Positions 16,590-25,522 are shown, numbered from the stretch's first letter. The stretch: DNA of 64,000 bases from Streptomyces griseoluteus (GCF_004784465.1 NZ_SRRU01000003.1:434001-498000), one strand, 5' to 3'. Notes: generated by a model not told the origin, from the letters alone. A program made the numbers and translations.

Positions 16590-18213
16590 CGCGGTGGTCA
16601 TCGGCTCCGGGCCGAACGGTCTGGTCGCGGCCAACCTGCTCGCCGACCAGGGCTGGAACGTGGAGGTGCTGGAGGCCCAGGACCGGCCCGGCGGCGCCGT
16701 GTACAGCGACCGCGGGGTCCACCCCGACTTCGTCAACGACGTCTTCAGCTCCTTCTACCCCCTGGCCGCCGCCTCCCCGGTGATCGACGGACTCCGGCTG
16801 GAGGACCATGGGCTGCGCTGGACGCACGCCCCGCACGTCCTGGCCCACCCGCTGGCCGACGACCGCTGCGCGGTGATCGACCGGGATGTGGACGTCACCG
16901 CCGAGGTCCTGGAGAAACTCTGCCCCGGGGACGGCCACGCCTGGCGCGCCCAGTACGCGACCTGGGACCGGGTCGGCTACGACCTCCTCCAGGCCCTGTT
17001 CACCACGATGCCGCCGGTCCGGGCGCTCGCCGGGCTCGGTCTGAAGCTGCGCGGGGGCGGCGCCCTGCGCCTCGCCCGCTCCATGCTGCTGCCGGTGCGC
17101 CGCCTGGGCGAGGAGGAGTTCGACGGCGAGGGAGCCAGGCTGCTGCTCGCGGGCAACGCCCTGCACGCGGACCTGGGCCCGGAGTCGGCGATGAGCGGCG
17201 GCTTCGGGTGGATCATGTCGATGCTCGGCCAGCGGTTCGGCTTTCCCGTGCCGGTGGGCGGCGCGGTCGGCCTCACGGACGCGCTGGTCGGCCGGCTTCG
17301 GCGGCGGGGCGGCGTGATCCGCTGCGGGGAGCCGGTGACGGAGATCGTGGTCGAGCGCGGCCGGGCCGTCGCGGTCCGTACGGCCGCCGGTGACACGGTC
17401 CCGGCCCGGCGCGCCGTGCTGGCGGACGTCTCCGCGCCCGTCCTCTACGGCCAACTGGTCGCGCCCGAGCACCTGCCCTCGCAGGTCCTTCAGGACATGC
17501 GGCGCTTCCAGTGGGACTTCGCCACCTTCAAGGTCGACTGGGCGCTGGACTCCACCATCCCGTGGCGGGCCGGGGCGGCGGCCGGAGCGGGCACCGTGCA
17601 TCTGGCGGACAGCGTGGACGACCTCACCCGGTTCGCCGCCCAGATCGCCATGGGGCGGATCCCCGACAACCCGTTCCTGCTGGTCGGGCAGATGACCACG
17701 GCCGACCCGACCCGGTCGCCCGCGGGCACCGAGTCCGCGTGGGCCTACACCCATCTGCCCCGCGAGGTGCGCGGCGACGCCGGGGACGCCGGGCTCACCG
17801 GCTCCTGGGACGCGGCCGAGCGGGAGATCATGGCGGACCGGATGGAGCAGCGGATCGAGCAGTTCGCGCCCGGTTTCCGCGCCCGGATTCTGAGCCGGCG
17901 CGTGCTGTCGCCGCTCACGCTCCAGTCCATGGACGCCAACCTCAGCGTGGGCGCCCTCAACGGCGGCACCACCTCCCTGCACCAGCAGGCGGTGTTCCGG
18001 CCGATCCCGGGCACCGGCCGCCCGGAGACACCGGTCCGGGGGCTGTACCTCGCCTCCTCCTCCGCGCACCCCGGCGGCGGGGTGCACGGTGCCCCCGGTG
18101 CCAACGCGGCGCGGGCCGCGCTGGGTATCCGCCGCTCCTTCGCGGACGTGATGTCCCTGGTGCAGCGGACCCTGACGCGCGGAAGCGGGGCGGCCGCGGT
18201 GGGGAACCGCTGA
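16582..18213 (+). CDS. FAD-dependent oxidoreductase, phytoene-desaturase-like
   Basis: This 543-aa protein has the Rossmann dinucleotide motif VVIGSGPNGLVAANLLA with the distal acid in VEVLEAQDRPGGAVYS. The C-terminal FAD motif is GLYLASSSAHPGGGVHGAPG, as in CrtI-type desaturases and related NAD(P)/FAD oxidoreductases. No carotenoid genes are nearby, so a carotenoid substrate is not assumed. It is coupled to the SRPBCC gene by an 8-base overlap. The ATG at 16582 sits directly before the Rossmann motif. Confidence 0.88.
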   Translation: MSDAVVIGSGPNGLVAANLLADQGWNVEVLEAQDRPGGAVYSDRGVHPDFVNDVFSSFYPLAAASPVIDGLRLEDHGLRWTHAPHVLAHPLADDRCAVIDRDVDVTAEVLEKLCPGDGHAWRAQYATWDRVGYDLLQALFTTMPPVRALAGLGLKLRGGGALRLARSMLLPVRRLGEEEFDGEGARLLLAGNALHADLGPESAMSGGFGWIMSMLGQRFGFPVPVGGAVGLTDALVGRLRRRGGVIRCGEPVTEIVVERGRAVAVRTAAGDTVPARRAVLADVSAPVLYGQLVAPEHLPSQVLQDMRRFQWDFATFKVDWALDSTIPWRAGAAAGAGTVHLADSVDDLTRFAAQIAMGRIPDNPFLLVGQMTTADPTRSPAGTESAWAYTHLPREVRGDAGDAGLTGSWDAAEREIMADRMEQRIEQFAPGFRARILSRRVLSPLTLQSMDANLSVGALNGGTTSLHQQAVFRPIPGTGRPETPVRGLYLASSSAHPGGGVHGAPGANAARAALGIRRSFADVMSLVQRTLTRGSGAAAVGNR

Positions 18214-18243
18214 CCGCCCCGCTCCGGGCGGGCCCTGAAGGGT

Positions 18244-18795
18244 TCAGCCCTCCAGGGTGCGGATGATCGCGGAGGAGAAGGCGTCGAGATCACCGGGGTG
18301 GCGGGAGGTGATCAGGGTGTGGCCGCCCCCGGTGTCGACCACGACCTCCTGGTCCGTCCAGTTGGCGCCCGCGTTGACCAGGTCTTCCATCAGCGTCTGG
18401 TAGGAGGTCATGTCGCGGCCCTCGGTGAGTTCGCTGTTCACCAGCAGCCAGGGGCCGTGGCAGACCGACGCCACCGGCTTGCCCTCCCGTGCGAACGCGG
18501 TGACCAGGCGCTGTGCGTCCTCGTCGATGCGCAACTGGTCGGCGTTGATGGTGCCGCCGGGGACCACCACCGCGTCGTAGCCGTCCGACGTCGCCTCCGC
18601 GAGCGTGGTGTCCGGCTCGACCTTGTCGCCGGGATCCTTGTCGAGGACGAGGGTGGCGATGGCCTCCTGCTTCTGAGCCGCGATCACGACGCGGGCACCC
18701 GCGTCGCGCAGGGCCGCCACCGGCTTCTCCAGTTCGTCTTGTTCCGTCCCGTAGTTCGTCGTGAGAACGAGGACGCTCTTGCCGTCGAGAGCCAT
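18244..18795 (-). CDS. PfpI/DJ-1 family protein (YhbO-like)
   Basis: This 183-aa protein has the class I glutamine-amidotransferase-like fold. The nucleophile elbow is SVCHGPWLL with Cys112 and His113, and the acidic partner is Glu18 in NYGTEQDE. VVPGGTINADQLR and a C-terminal FSSAIIRTL helix complete the family. Relatives act as chaperones, deglycases or general stress proteins; older annotations as proteases are doubtful. It is convergent with the oxidoreductase gene. Confidence 0.9.
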   Translation of the reverse strand: MALDGKSVLVLTTNYGTEQDELEKPVAALRDAGARVVIAAQKQEAIATLVLDKDPGDKVEPDTTLAEATSDGYDAVVVPGGTINADQLRIDEDAQRLVTAFAREGKPVASVCHGPWLLVNSELTEGRDMTSYQTLMEDLVNAGANWTDQEVVVDTGGGHTLITSRHPGDLDAFSSAIIRTLEG

Positions 18796-18900
18796 GGATT
18801 CGTACTCCTCCCGTCTCCCCCTGCTTCCCGGTGCGGAAGTCGCTCCGTGGCGGCGTCCGGTGCCGGTCTTACCTGCACCGGCTGCCCCTTTGGCCCCGAT

Positions 18901-19165
18901 TCATTCGACGGCGGCCGGAATCCTTTCGAGCACCCCGCCCGCGAACACGTCGTACAGCGGCAGGGTCTCCGGATGGACGTAGCCGATGTGGCAGTCGCAG
19001 CTGGTCAGCGGGCAGGGGCGGGGCGGAGCGCGGCCCGGTAGGAGCCCGTCGTAGAGGTTGTCGAATGCGGCGGGGACGAAGTGGCGGCGGCGGACCGTAC
19101 CGTCGCCGTCCACCGGGATGACGGACTCACCGGTACGGCGCGGCAGCCCGGCGCTGGCGTGCGGG
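18901..19165 (-). pseudogene. Remnant of STM4011-family radical SAM gene (C-terminus)
   Basis: Translation gives TGESVIPVDGDGTVRRRHF and then CDCHIGYVHPETLPLYDVF ending in VLERIP, which I recognise as the C-terminus of STM4011-family radical SAM proteins. Between them the frame reads wrongly for about 12 codons (LLPGRAPP), while another frame reads YRAALRP there. This implies one inserted and one missing base that compensate. No N-terminal radical SAM domain is present. It directly follows a remnant of STM4015, so the genes between them have been deleted. Confidence 0.6.
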
Positions 19166-19169
19166 TGCC

Positions 19170-19382
19170 GGCGCCGGACACCGTGGTGTCGGCGCCGTAC
19201 ATCGAGTCGCCGAGCCACAGTGCGGGCGAAGACGTCCTCCCCCTCCTCCTCCGCGTCGCACACGTCCCCGGCGACCCGCCACGCGACGGCGTCCGGCTCG
19301 GCAGCCCGGTCTTCGCGCCGGGGCCGGGAAAGGCGAAAACGGGGAGGCCGTACAGCTCCTCCACGTGGTGACCGGTGGTCAT
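19170..19382 (-). pseudogene. Remnant of STM4015-family gene
   Basis: The segment opens MTTGHHVEELYGLPVFAFPG, the recognisable N-terminus of STM4015-family proteins. After about 27 codons a one-base loss shifts the frame, and the match continues in the next frame as EPDAVAWRVAGDVCDAEE. It then jumps to LWLGDSMYGADTTVS, a motif that I place about 150 residues later in intact members. So it carries a frameshift and an internal deletion. It is not expected to make a working protein. Confidence 0.6.
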
Positions 19383-19485
19383 GCGGGCTGCTCCCCACGT
19401 GCGACGGGCGCGAACGTGTGCGGTCCCCGGCGTACGCGGGAAGTTCTGCCGACTCGCACTGGCAACCGGTCACGGACGTGGACGA

Positions 19486-19833
19486 CTACTCGTCGGCCAG
19501 CGCCTCACGCAGCCTCTTCGCGGTGGTGGCCGGGTCGTAGCCCTCGGGCACCCCGTCGACCAGGATGATGTCGCCCGCGATGTGCCGGGAGCGCAGTGGG
19601 GCGATCTCCTGATAGGCGGGCGAGTCCCACCAGGTCCGCGCCTCGGTGATCCCCGGGAACCCGATGATCACGACATGCCCGGCCCACTCCCCCTCCTTGA
19701 CCTCGTGCTGGGTGCCGTGGACGAGGAAGCGGCCGCCGTACGGCTCGAACGTGGCGGTGATGCGCTCGATGTACTCCGCGATCTCGGGGTGCGGCGCGGC
19801 CTCGCGGAGATGGGCTACGGCGTAGGCGGGCAT
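19486..19833 (-). CDS. DUF1330 family protein
   Basis: This 115-aa protein starts MPAYAVAHLREAAPHPEIAEY. The ferredoxin-like DUF1330 pattern is seen: YIERITATFEPYGGRFLVHG, VVIIGFPGITEARTWWDSPAYQ and LRSRHIAGDIILVDG. These are small dimeric alpha+beta-barrel proteins of unknown reaction. The ATG was chosen because the conserved start lies there; the longer frame upstream is low-complexity. It stands alone, divergent from the cold-shock gene. Confidence 0.85.
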   Translation of the reverse strand: MPAYAVAHLREAAPHPEIAEYIERITATFEPYGGRFLVHGTQHEVKEGEWAGHVVIIGFPGITEARTWWDSPAYQEIAPLRSRHIAGDIILVDGVPEGYDPATTAKRLREALADE

Positions 19834-19979
19834 GGTTCCTCCACGGCGTCGATGATCGTCGGATCTCCGTACCCCGCGATGCTGCCACCCTCGCCGACCG
19901 GCGTCGATGGCGCGTCGGAAGATCGACTCAGACACGCCGGGGCGCGAGAGCCACCCCCGCCGCCGAGCGGCACGTGTGC

Positions 19980-19985
19980 TAGTCT
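19980..19985 (+). promoter_or_regulatory. Possible -10 element for cold-shock gene
   Basis: TAGTCT, preceded by TGC (extended -10 style), lies about 127 bases before the cold-shock ATG. The sequence after it is unusually AT-rich for this genome, consistent with a long 5' leader like those of cspA-type mRNAs. The -35 is not clear. Confidence 0.3.
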
Positions 19986-20111
19986 TTCTCTTGTTGCAGT
20001 TGTGGTACCCATGAACTTTATGTGCGCCTGACGGGAAATGTTTTCTCTTTGGGCGCATTTTGTTTTCCGGCATCTTCCGGATGGGGCCTCTGCCATCAGA
20101 AGGAGAAAGTC

Positions 20112-20315
20112 ATGGCACAGGGAACCGTCAAGTGGTTCAACTCTGAAAAGGGTTTCGGCTTCATCGAGCAGGACGGTGGCGGTCCGGACGTCTTCGCCCA
20201 CTACTCGAACATCGCGACCCAGGGCTTCCGTGAGCTCCAGGAGGGCCAGCGGGTCAGCTTCGACGTCACGCAGGGCCAGAAGGGCCCGCAGGCCGAGAAC
20301 ATCGTTCCCGCCTGA
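20112..20315 (+). CDS. Cold-shock protein, CspA family
   Basis: This 67-aa protein is the standard length. It carries RNP1 (KGFGFIEQ) and RNP2 (VFAHYSNI) single-stranded nucleic-acid binding motifs in one OB-fold, starting [14 protein letters not shown]. It acts as an RNA chaperone. The ribosome site is AGAAGGAGAAAG. The AT-rich leader of about 100 bases could have thermosensor-like regulation. A strong terminator follows, and the next gene is a DEAD-box helicase, a partner often found beside cold-shock genes. Confidence 0.96.
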   Translation: MAQGTVKWFNSEKGFGFIEQDGGGPDVFAHYSNIATQGFRELQEGQRVSFDVTQGQKGPQAENIVPA

Positions 20316-20338
20316 TTGCGGGACGCGTATTCCGCTCA

Positions 20339-20371
20339 CCGGGGTCCGCACCGTCATGGTGCGGACCCCGG
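20339..20371 (+). terminator. Terminator/attenuator hairpin after cold-shock gene
   Basis: A perfect 14-bp inverted repeat (20339-20352 and 20358-20371) with a 5-base loop is followed by TTTGTG. It lies 24 bases after the cold-shock stop and 31 bases before the helicase start, so it may also regulate read-through. Confidence 0.85.
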
Positions 20372-20402
20372 TTTGTGCTGTGTTGAGGAAGGCAGTAACC
20401 GC

Positions 20403-22061
20403 ATGCCCCGCAGGTATCAGAAGCCGAACCGCGGCTCGTCGCCGTCCCGGCCCTCGTCTGCTCCCCAGGCTCCCCAGGAATTCCGCCTGCCGGAGAGCAC
20501 GACGCCCGCACTGCCCGCCGTCGCTGAGTTCGCCGACCTCGACATGCCCGCGGCACTGCTGAAGACGCTCACCGCGCAAGGGGTGACCACCCCCTTCCCC
20601 ATCCAGGCCGCCACACTGCCCAACTCGCTGGCCGGCCGGGACCTCCTGGGCCGTGGCCGCACCGGCTCCGGCAAGACCCTCGCCTTCGGCCTCGCCCTCC
20701 TCGCCCGGACGGCAGGCCGGCGCGCCGAGCCCAAGGCGCCCCTCTCCCTGATCCTGGTGCCCACCCGCGAGCTGGCCCAGCAGGTGACCGACGCGCTGAC
20801 GCCCTACGCAACGGCGGTCAACCTCCGGATGGCCACCGTGGTCGGCGGCCTGTCGATCACCAAGCAGGCCGCCACGCTCCGGCGCGGTGTCGAGGTGCTG
20901 GTGGCGAGCCCCGGCCGACTGAACGACCTGGTGGAGCGCGGCGACTGCGTGCTGCACGACGTCGGCATCACGGTGCTGGACGAGGCCGACCAGATGACCG
21001 ACATGGGCTTCCTGCCGCAGATCACCAGGCTGATCCAGCAGGTGCGCCCCAACGGCCAGCGGATGCTGTTCTCGGCCACCCTGGACCGGAACATCGACAA
21101 GCTGGTGCAGCGGTTCCTCACCGACCCCGTGGTGCACTCGGTGGACCCGTCCGCCGGTGCGGTCACCACGATGGAGCACCACCTGCTCCACCTCCAGGAC
21201 GAGACCGACAAGAAGGCCGTCACCACGCGCATCGCGGCCCGTGACGGCCGGGTCATCCTCTTCCTGGACACCAAGCGCTCCGCCGACCGGCTCGCCAAGC
21301 GCCTGCTCTCGGTCGGTGTCCGCGCCGCCGCCCTGCACGGCGGCCGCTCCCAGCCGCAGCGCAACCGCGCCCTGGAGCAGTTCAAGACCGGCGAGATCAC
21401 CGCGCTGGTGGCGACCAACGTCGCGGCGCGCGGTATACACATCGACGACCTCGACCTCGTCGTGAACGTCGACCCGCCGACCGACCACAAGGACTACCTC
21501 CACCGCGGCGGCCGCACCGCCCGCGCGGGTGGTTCCGGCAGCGTGGTCACGCTGGTGCTCCCCGAGCAGAAGCGGGAGGTCAACCAGCTCATGTCGGCCG
21601 CCGGCATCCGCCCGAAGACCGCCCGCGTCACCTCCAGCGCCCCCGAGCTGGTCACCATCACGGGCGCCCGCGAGCCCTCCGGTGTGGCCGTGGTCATCGC
21701 CACGCCGGAGCCCACGCCCCCGAAGGCGCGTCCGGCCCGCCGGCCCGGTGCCGGTGCCGAGGGCGCCGGCCGTTCCAGCCGGCGCCGCCGTCCGGCCGGT
21801 GCCGGCGAAGGCACCGGCGGCCAGGGCCGCAAGCCCGAGGGCCGGTCCAAGCCGGGCACGGCGAGCGCCGGTGCGTCCGGTGGCCGCCGTACGAGCGCCG
21901 AGGGCGCCAAGGGCGGGGGCGCCTCCGGTCGCCGGACCGCCGGTGGCGGGGCTCCCGGCAAGGCGGGCGCGCGCGGCACCGCCCGCAGGGCACCGGGTGA
22001 GCGCACGACGGGCACGGGCGGCTCCGACCGCCGTGGCGGCCGCCGCCCGGCCGCGAGCTGA
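20403..22061 (+). CDS. DEAD-box ATP-dependent RNA helicase
   Basis: This 552-aa protein has the full motif set: the Q-motif region (TPFPIQAATL), motif I GRGRTGSGKT, Ia PTRELAQQ, motif II DEAD (VLDEADQM), motif III SAT (FSATLD), motif V ATNVAARGIHID and motif VI HRGGRTARAG. After about residue 430 comes a long basic, low-complexity Arg/Gly/Ala/Pro tail suited to RNA binding. It probably unwinds RNA structures, with the cold-shock protein, during cold or ribosome assembly. The ATG (MPRRYQKPN) follows a GAGGAAGG site; the extension upstream crosses the terminator. Confidence 0.95.
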   Translation: MPRRYQKPNRGSSPSRPSSAPQAPQEFRLPESTTPALPAVAEFADLDMPAALLKTLTAQGVTTPFPIQAATLPNSLAGRDLLGRGRTGSGKTLAFGLALLARTAGRRAEPKAPLSLILVPTRELAQQVTDALTPYATAVNLRMATVVGGLSITKQAATLRRGVEVLVASPGRLNDLVERGDCVLHDVGITVLDEADQMTDMGFLPQITRLIQQVRPNGQRMLFSATLDRNIDKLVQRFLTDPVVHSVDPSAGAVTTMEHHLLHLQDETDKKAVTTRIAARDGRVILFLDTKRSADRLAKRLLSVGVRAAALHGGRSQPQRNRALEQFKTGEITALVATNVAARGIHIDDLDLVVNVDPPTDHKDYLHRGGRTARAGGSGSVVTLVLPEQKREVNQLMSAAGIRPKTARVTSSAPELVTITGAREPSGVAVVIATPEPTPPKARPARRPGAGAEGAGRSSRRRRPAGAGEGTGGQGRKPEGRSKPGTASAGASGGRRTSAEGAKGGGASGRRTAGGGAPGKAGARGTARRAPGERTTGTGGSDRRGGRRPAAS

Positions 22062-22070
22062 GCGAAACAG

Positions 22071-22103
22071 AACACCCCCCGACCGGGCCGGTCGGGGGGT
22101 GTT
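22071..22103. terminator. Strong terminator between convergent genes
   Basis: A 14-bp perfect inverted repeat (22071-22084 and 22090-22103) with a 5-base loop is followed by TCGTGTT. It separates the helicase gene from the receiver gene on the other strand. Confidence 0.88.
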
Positions 22104-22116
22104 TCGTGTTCCGGGC

Positions 22117-22563
22117 TCACCTCCGCCGGGGCAGGCGGACCACCTGGACGAAGAAGTCGTCGATCTGGCGGACGGCGGCGATGAACTGGTCGAGGTCGAC
22201 CGGCTTGGTGACGTACGCGTTGGCGTGCAGCCTGTAGCTGCGGAGGATGTCCTCCTCGGCCGCCGAGGTGGTGAGGACGACCACCGGGATGTCCGCGAGG
22301 TCCTGGTCGGACTTGATGCGCTCCAGCACCTGACGCCCGTCGTACTTGGGCAGGTTGAGGTCGAGCAGGATGAGGTCGGGCCGGGGCGCGCCGGTGTGGT
22401 CGCCGCGCCGGTAGAGGAAGTCGAGCGCCTCCTCGCCGTCGCGGACCACGTGCAGCGTGTTGCCGATCTTGTTGTCCTCGAACGCTTCCCGGGTCATCAG
22501 CTCGTCACCGGGGTCGTCCTCCACCAGGAGGACATCGATCGGGGTGCCGTCGGGAGTCGTCAT
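22117..22563 (-). CDS. Stand-alone response regulator receiver (Rcp1-like)
   Basis: This 148-aa protein consists of one receiver domain with acidic residues in LLVEDDPGDE, phospho-acceptor Asp68 in LILLDLNLP and Lys in YVTKPVD. There is no output domain, as in Rcp1-type partners of phytochrome-like kinases. The start overlaps the stop of the sensor kinase gene (ATGA at 22560-22563), which marks that kinase as its likely phosphodonor. Confidence 0.92.
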   Translation of the reverse strand: MTTPDGTPIDVLLVEDDPGDELMTREAFEDNKIGNTLHVVRDGEEALDFLYRRGDHTGAPRPDLILLDLNLPKYDGRQVLERIKSDQDLADIPVVVLTTSAAEEDILRSYRLHANAYVTKPVDLDQFIAAVRQIDDFFVQVVRLPRRR

Positions 22564-24179
22564 GTGAGGGCCTTTTCCTCGCAGTGGGTGCTGGTCTCGT
22601 CCGGGGCGGTCGCCACGGGCAGGGTGAAGCGGAACCGGGTGCCGCCGGTGTACTCGGTGTCCAGCCAGATCCGGCCACCGTGATGTTCGACGATCTTCTT
22701 GCAGAGGGCCAGGCCGATCCCGGTACCACCGTAGGCGTCCCGGCTGTGCAGTCGCTGGAAGATGACGAAGACCTTGTCGGCGAACTCGCCGGGGATGCCG
22801 ATGCCGTTGTCCGAGACACTCAGCCGCACGCTGCCGGCTTCGTCCGGGTCGGGCTCGCAGGTGAGGGTGACCTGCGGGGCGCGGTCGGGGTGGCGGAACT
22901 TGAGGGCGTTGCCGATCAGGTTCTGCCAGAGCATGGTGAACAGGGTCGGGTCGCCCACCACCTCGGGCATCTCCTGGGGCCGTTCGACGCGGGCGCCGGA
23001 CTCCTCCACGGCCGCGTCGAGGTTCAGCATCGCCTTCTCCAGCGCCTTTTCCAGGCCGACGGGCACGCGGTCGTCGGTGAGCCGGCCGACGCGGGAGAAG
23101 GTGAGCAGGTCGTTGATGAGCACCTGCATGCGCTTGGCGCCGTCCACCGCGAAGTCGATGTACTGCCGCCCGCGGTCGTCCAGCTTGTCGTAGTACCGCT
23201 TCTCCAGGAGCTGGCAGAAGGAGGCGACCTTGCGCAGCGGTTCCTGGAGGTCGTGGGAGGCGACGTAGGCGAACTGTTCCAGCTCCACGTTGGAGCGGCG
23301 CAGTTCGACCGCCTGGGCGTCCAGGTCGGCGGCCTGGGTGGTGAGGATGCGCTGCTGGGCGTGGGAGGCGTCCAGGTCGGACACGATCCGCTTGCGCATC
23401 TCCTCGACGTCGTGGGCCACGGCGATCAGGTCGGCCGGTCCGCCGCCTTCGATGACGTGGTCGAAGTCGCCGCCCGCGACCCGGCGGGACGCGGTGCGCA
23501 GCCGCTGCAGGGGCTGGGTGACGAGCATGCGCACGAGGACGGCGAGCGCGACGCCGGTCAGCAGGAACGCGGCGACCATGGCGGCGAGCACGGAGTTGCG
23601 CAGGGTGCGCTCGTGGGCGATGTGGGCGTTGCCGTCCCGGACCACGCGGGCCAGGTGCGCGTTCTGGTCGGCCCAGCTCTTCCGCAGCTTGTCGAAGTCC
23701 TCCTTGCCGTTCTCCACCGTCCGCAGGTCGACGGACTTCGGCTTGCCGGGGGTGACGGAGGCGACGAGCGGTTCGGCGTAGCTGAGACGCCACTGGGCCG
23801 CCTGGCGCTCCACCGCGGTCAGGTCGTCACGCAGCTCGGGCTGGTCGGCGACCAGACGGCGCAGCCGCGCCGCGGACTCCGACTCGCTCTTCTTGCCCTC
23901 GGTGTAGGGCTTGAGGAAGCGCTTGTCGGCGGTGATGGCGTAGCCCCGGATGCCGGTCTCCTGATTGACCATGGCGGACTGGAGCCGGTACGCCTCGGTC
24001 TGGGCGGGCTGTACGCCCCGCAGCAGGGAGTCGGTCGCCACGGCCGTGCGGTTGAGGAGGCTGGCGCCCACCACGGTGCCGAGCAGCACCAGGAGGCTCA
24101 TGAGCGACAGCACGAGGTAGAACCAGCCCTGCACGGTCAGGCGGCGCCCGGTCCACGGTTTGTCCGCGAGGTTCTTCAC
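22560..24179 (-). CDS. Membrane sensor histidine kinase (CHASE3-HAMP-HisKA-HATPase)
   Basis: This 539-aa protein has a membrane helix at about 18-40, a CHASE3 extracytoplasmic sensor (about 41-190; NQETGIRGYAITAD is typical), a second helix at about 196-218, then HAMP. The dimerisation helix carries His309 in YVASHDLQEPLRKV. The ATP lid has N box NLIGNALKF, G1 DNGIGIPGEFADKVF and G2 GGTGIGLALCKKI. Its sequence style is that of phytochrome-like kinases that phosphorylate single receivers. It is coupled to the receiver gene; the receiver-phosphatase gene lies upstream by 61 bp. Confidence 0.93.
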   Translation of the reverse strand: MKNLADKPWTGRRLTVQGWFYLVLSLMSLLVLLGTVVGASLLNRTAVATDSLLRGVQPAQTEAYRLQSAMVNQETGIRGYAITADKRFLKPYTEGKKSESESAARLRRLVADQPELRDDLTAVERQAAQWRLSYAEPLVASVTPGKPKSVDLRTVENGKEDFDKLRKSWADQNAHLARVVRDGNAHIAHERTLRNSVLAAMVAAFLLTGVALAVLVRMLVTQPLQRLRTASRRVAGGDFDHVIEGGGPADLIAVAHDVEEMRKRIVSDLDASHAQQRILTTQAADLDAQAVELRRSNVELEQFAYVASHDLQEPLRKVASFCQLLEKRYYDKLDDRGRQYIDFAVDGAKRMQVLINDLLTFSRVGRLTDDRVPVGLEKALEKAMLNLDAAVEESGARVERPQEMPEVVGDPTLFTMLWQNLIGNALKFRHPDRAPQVTLTCEPDPDEAGSVRLSVSDNGIGIPGEFADKVFVIFQRLHSRDAYGGTGIGLALCKKIVEHHGGRIWLDTEYTGGTRFRFTLPVATAPDETSTHCEEKALT

Positions 24180-24240
24180 CGTGTGCTCCGTACCGACTCG
24201 TCACTCACGCGTCCCACTCGTTTCCCTCGTCTCACGTTTC

Positions 24241-25464
24241 TCAGTTCCAGCTCACATGGACGACGGCGACGTCGTCCGCGAGCCCGCCCTGTTCCTCGGC
24301 CAGCCCCTCGGCCTCGCCGATGAGCCGGTCCACGAACTCGTCGGGCGCCAGTGCGGCCGCCTCGCGGGCGAGTTCGAGCAGCCCCTCCTCGCCGAGGCGC
24401 TGCGGGCCCCGGCTGACGTGCCCTTCGAAGAGACCGTCGGTGAAGAGGACGACGGAGGCTCCCGGCGGCACCGGCAGTTCCGCGGTGGGCCAGCGGGCGC
24501 CACCGGGAATGAGGCCCAGCGCGGGACCGCCCGGCACCTCGATCCAGTCCACTTCCCGGGCGCCGCGCCGGAGCAGCCCGTGGTGGCCGGCCCGCACCAC
24601 GGTGGCCCGGTGCTCGCCGGGTACGGCGGACAGGCTGACCAGGGTGGCGAAGACCTCGTCGCGGGCGCGCTCGGCGACCAGGATCTCCTCCAGGCGGGCC
24701 ACCTGCTCGACGCCGGTGATGCCGCTGAGGACCAGTGTTCGCCAGGCTATCCGCAGGGCGACACCGAGGGCGGCCTCGTCCGGGCCGTGCCCGGAGACGT
24801 CCCCGACCAGGGCGTGCACGGTGCCGTCCCCGCTCTGCACGATGTCGTAGAAGTCGCCCCCCAGAAGGGCCTGGGCGCGGCCGGGGCGGTAGCGGGCGAC
24901 GACCTGGACTCCGTCGGCGCGCAGGAGCGGGCGGGGCAGCAGGCCGCGTTCCAGGCGGGCGTTCTCCTGGGCCTGCATCAGGCTGGCCTGGAGCTCCACC
25001 GCGGACTGCTCGGCCTGCTTGCGCTGGATCGCGTAGCGGACGGCGCGGCCGAAGAGTTCGGGTTCGACGCGGCCCTTGACGAGGTAGTCCTGGGCGCCGG
25101 CGGTCACCGCGGCGAGGCCGGTCTGCTCCTCGGCGAGGCCGGTGAGGACGACGATGGCCACCGGATCGGCGTGCGCCTTGACCAGGGAGACCGCTTCGAG
25201 GCCGCTCGCGTCCGGCAGGTGCAGGTCGAGCAGGACGCAGTCCGGGCGCTCGGTGGCGAGCACCCCGGCGGCCTCGGCCATCGTGCGCACCCAGCGCAGC
25301 CGCATCTCCAGGGCACTGTCGGCGACCAGTTCCTCGACCAGCAGCGCGTCGCCGGCGTCGTCCTCCACCAGGAGCACGGACGGCCGTCGCTCGTCCCAGT
25401 CCGCGTCGATCCCGTCCGCGGTCACCGGCCTCAGCTCATCGGCATCAGCCCGCGACGTCACCAT
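24241..25464 (-). CDS. Receiver-PP2C (SpoIIE/RsbU-like) phosphatase
   Basis: This 407-aa protein has an N-terminal receiver (about 28-145) with Asp80 in CVLLDLHLPDASG and Lys in DYLVKGRV. A coiled linker (QAEQSAVELQASLMQAQENARLE) follows, then a PP2C phosphatase domain with GGDFYDIVQ, GDVSGHGPDEA, FTDGLFEG and LADDVAVVHV. Such proteins dephosphorylate anti-anti-sigma factors when the receiver is phosphorylated. No anti-sigma or anti-anti-sigma gene is adjacent. It heads a three-gene signalling operon with the kinase and single receiver. Confidence 0.93.
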   Translation of the reverse strand: MVTSRADADELRPVTADGIDADWDERRPSVLLVEDDAGDALLVEELVADSALEMRLRWVRTMAEAAGVLATERPDCVLLDLHLPDASGLEAVSLVKAHADPVAIVVLTGLAEEQTGLAAVTAGAQDYLVKGRVEPELFGRAVRYAIQRKQAEQSAVELQASLMQAQENARLERGLLPRPLLRADGVQVVARYRPGRAQALLGGDFYDIVQSGDGTVHALVGDVSGHGPDEAALGVALRIAWRTLVLSGITGVEQVARLEEILVAERARDEVFATLVSLSAVPGEHRATVVRAGHHGLLRRGAREVDWIEVPGGPALGLIPGGARWPTAELPVPPGASVVLFTDGLFEGHVSRGPQRLGEEGLLELAREAAALAPDEFVDRLIGEAEGLAEEQGGLADDVAVVHVSWN

Positions 25465-25506
25465 GGTCCCGCCCTTCCGCTCCGCTCATGCCGCCCGTCG
25501 CCATAA

Positions 25507-25522
25507 GTTGTCGACCGACAAC
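25507..25522. repeat. Palindrome upstream of the phosphatase operon
   Basis: Seven-base arms GTTGTCG and CGACAAC separated by two bases lie about 43 bases before the phosphatase start. Position and symmetry suggest an operator, but the binding protein is unknown. Confidence 0.4.

Noticed and set aside
20011..20031. Six-codon frame (MNFMCA) in the cold-shock leader
   Set aside because: It has no ribosome site and is too short to distinguish from chance.
20032..20111. Riboswitch in the AT-rich leader of the cold-shock gene
   Set aside because: No known aptamer core could be matched; a thermosensor-like leader remains only a possibility.
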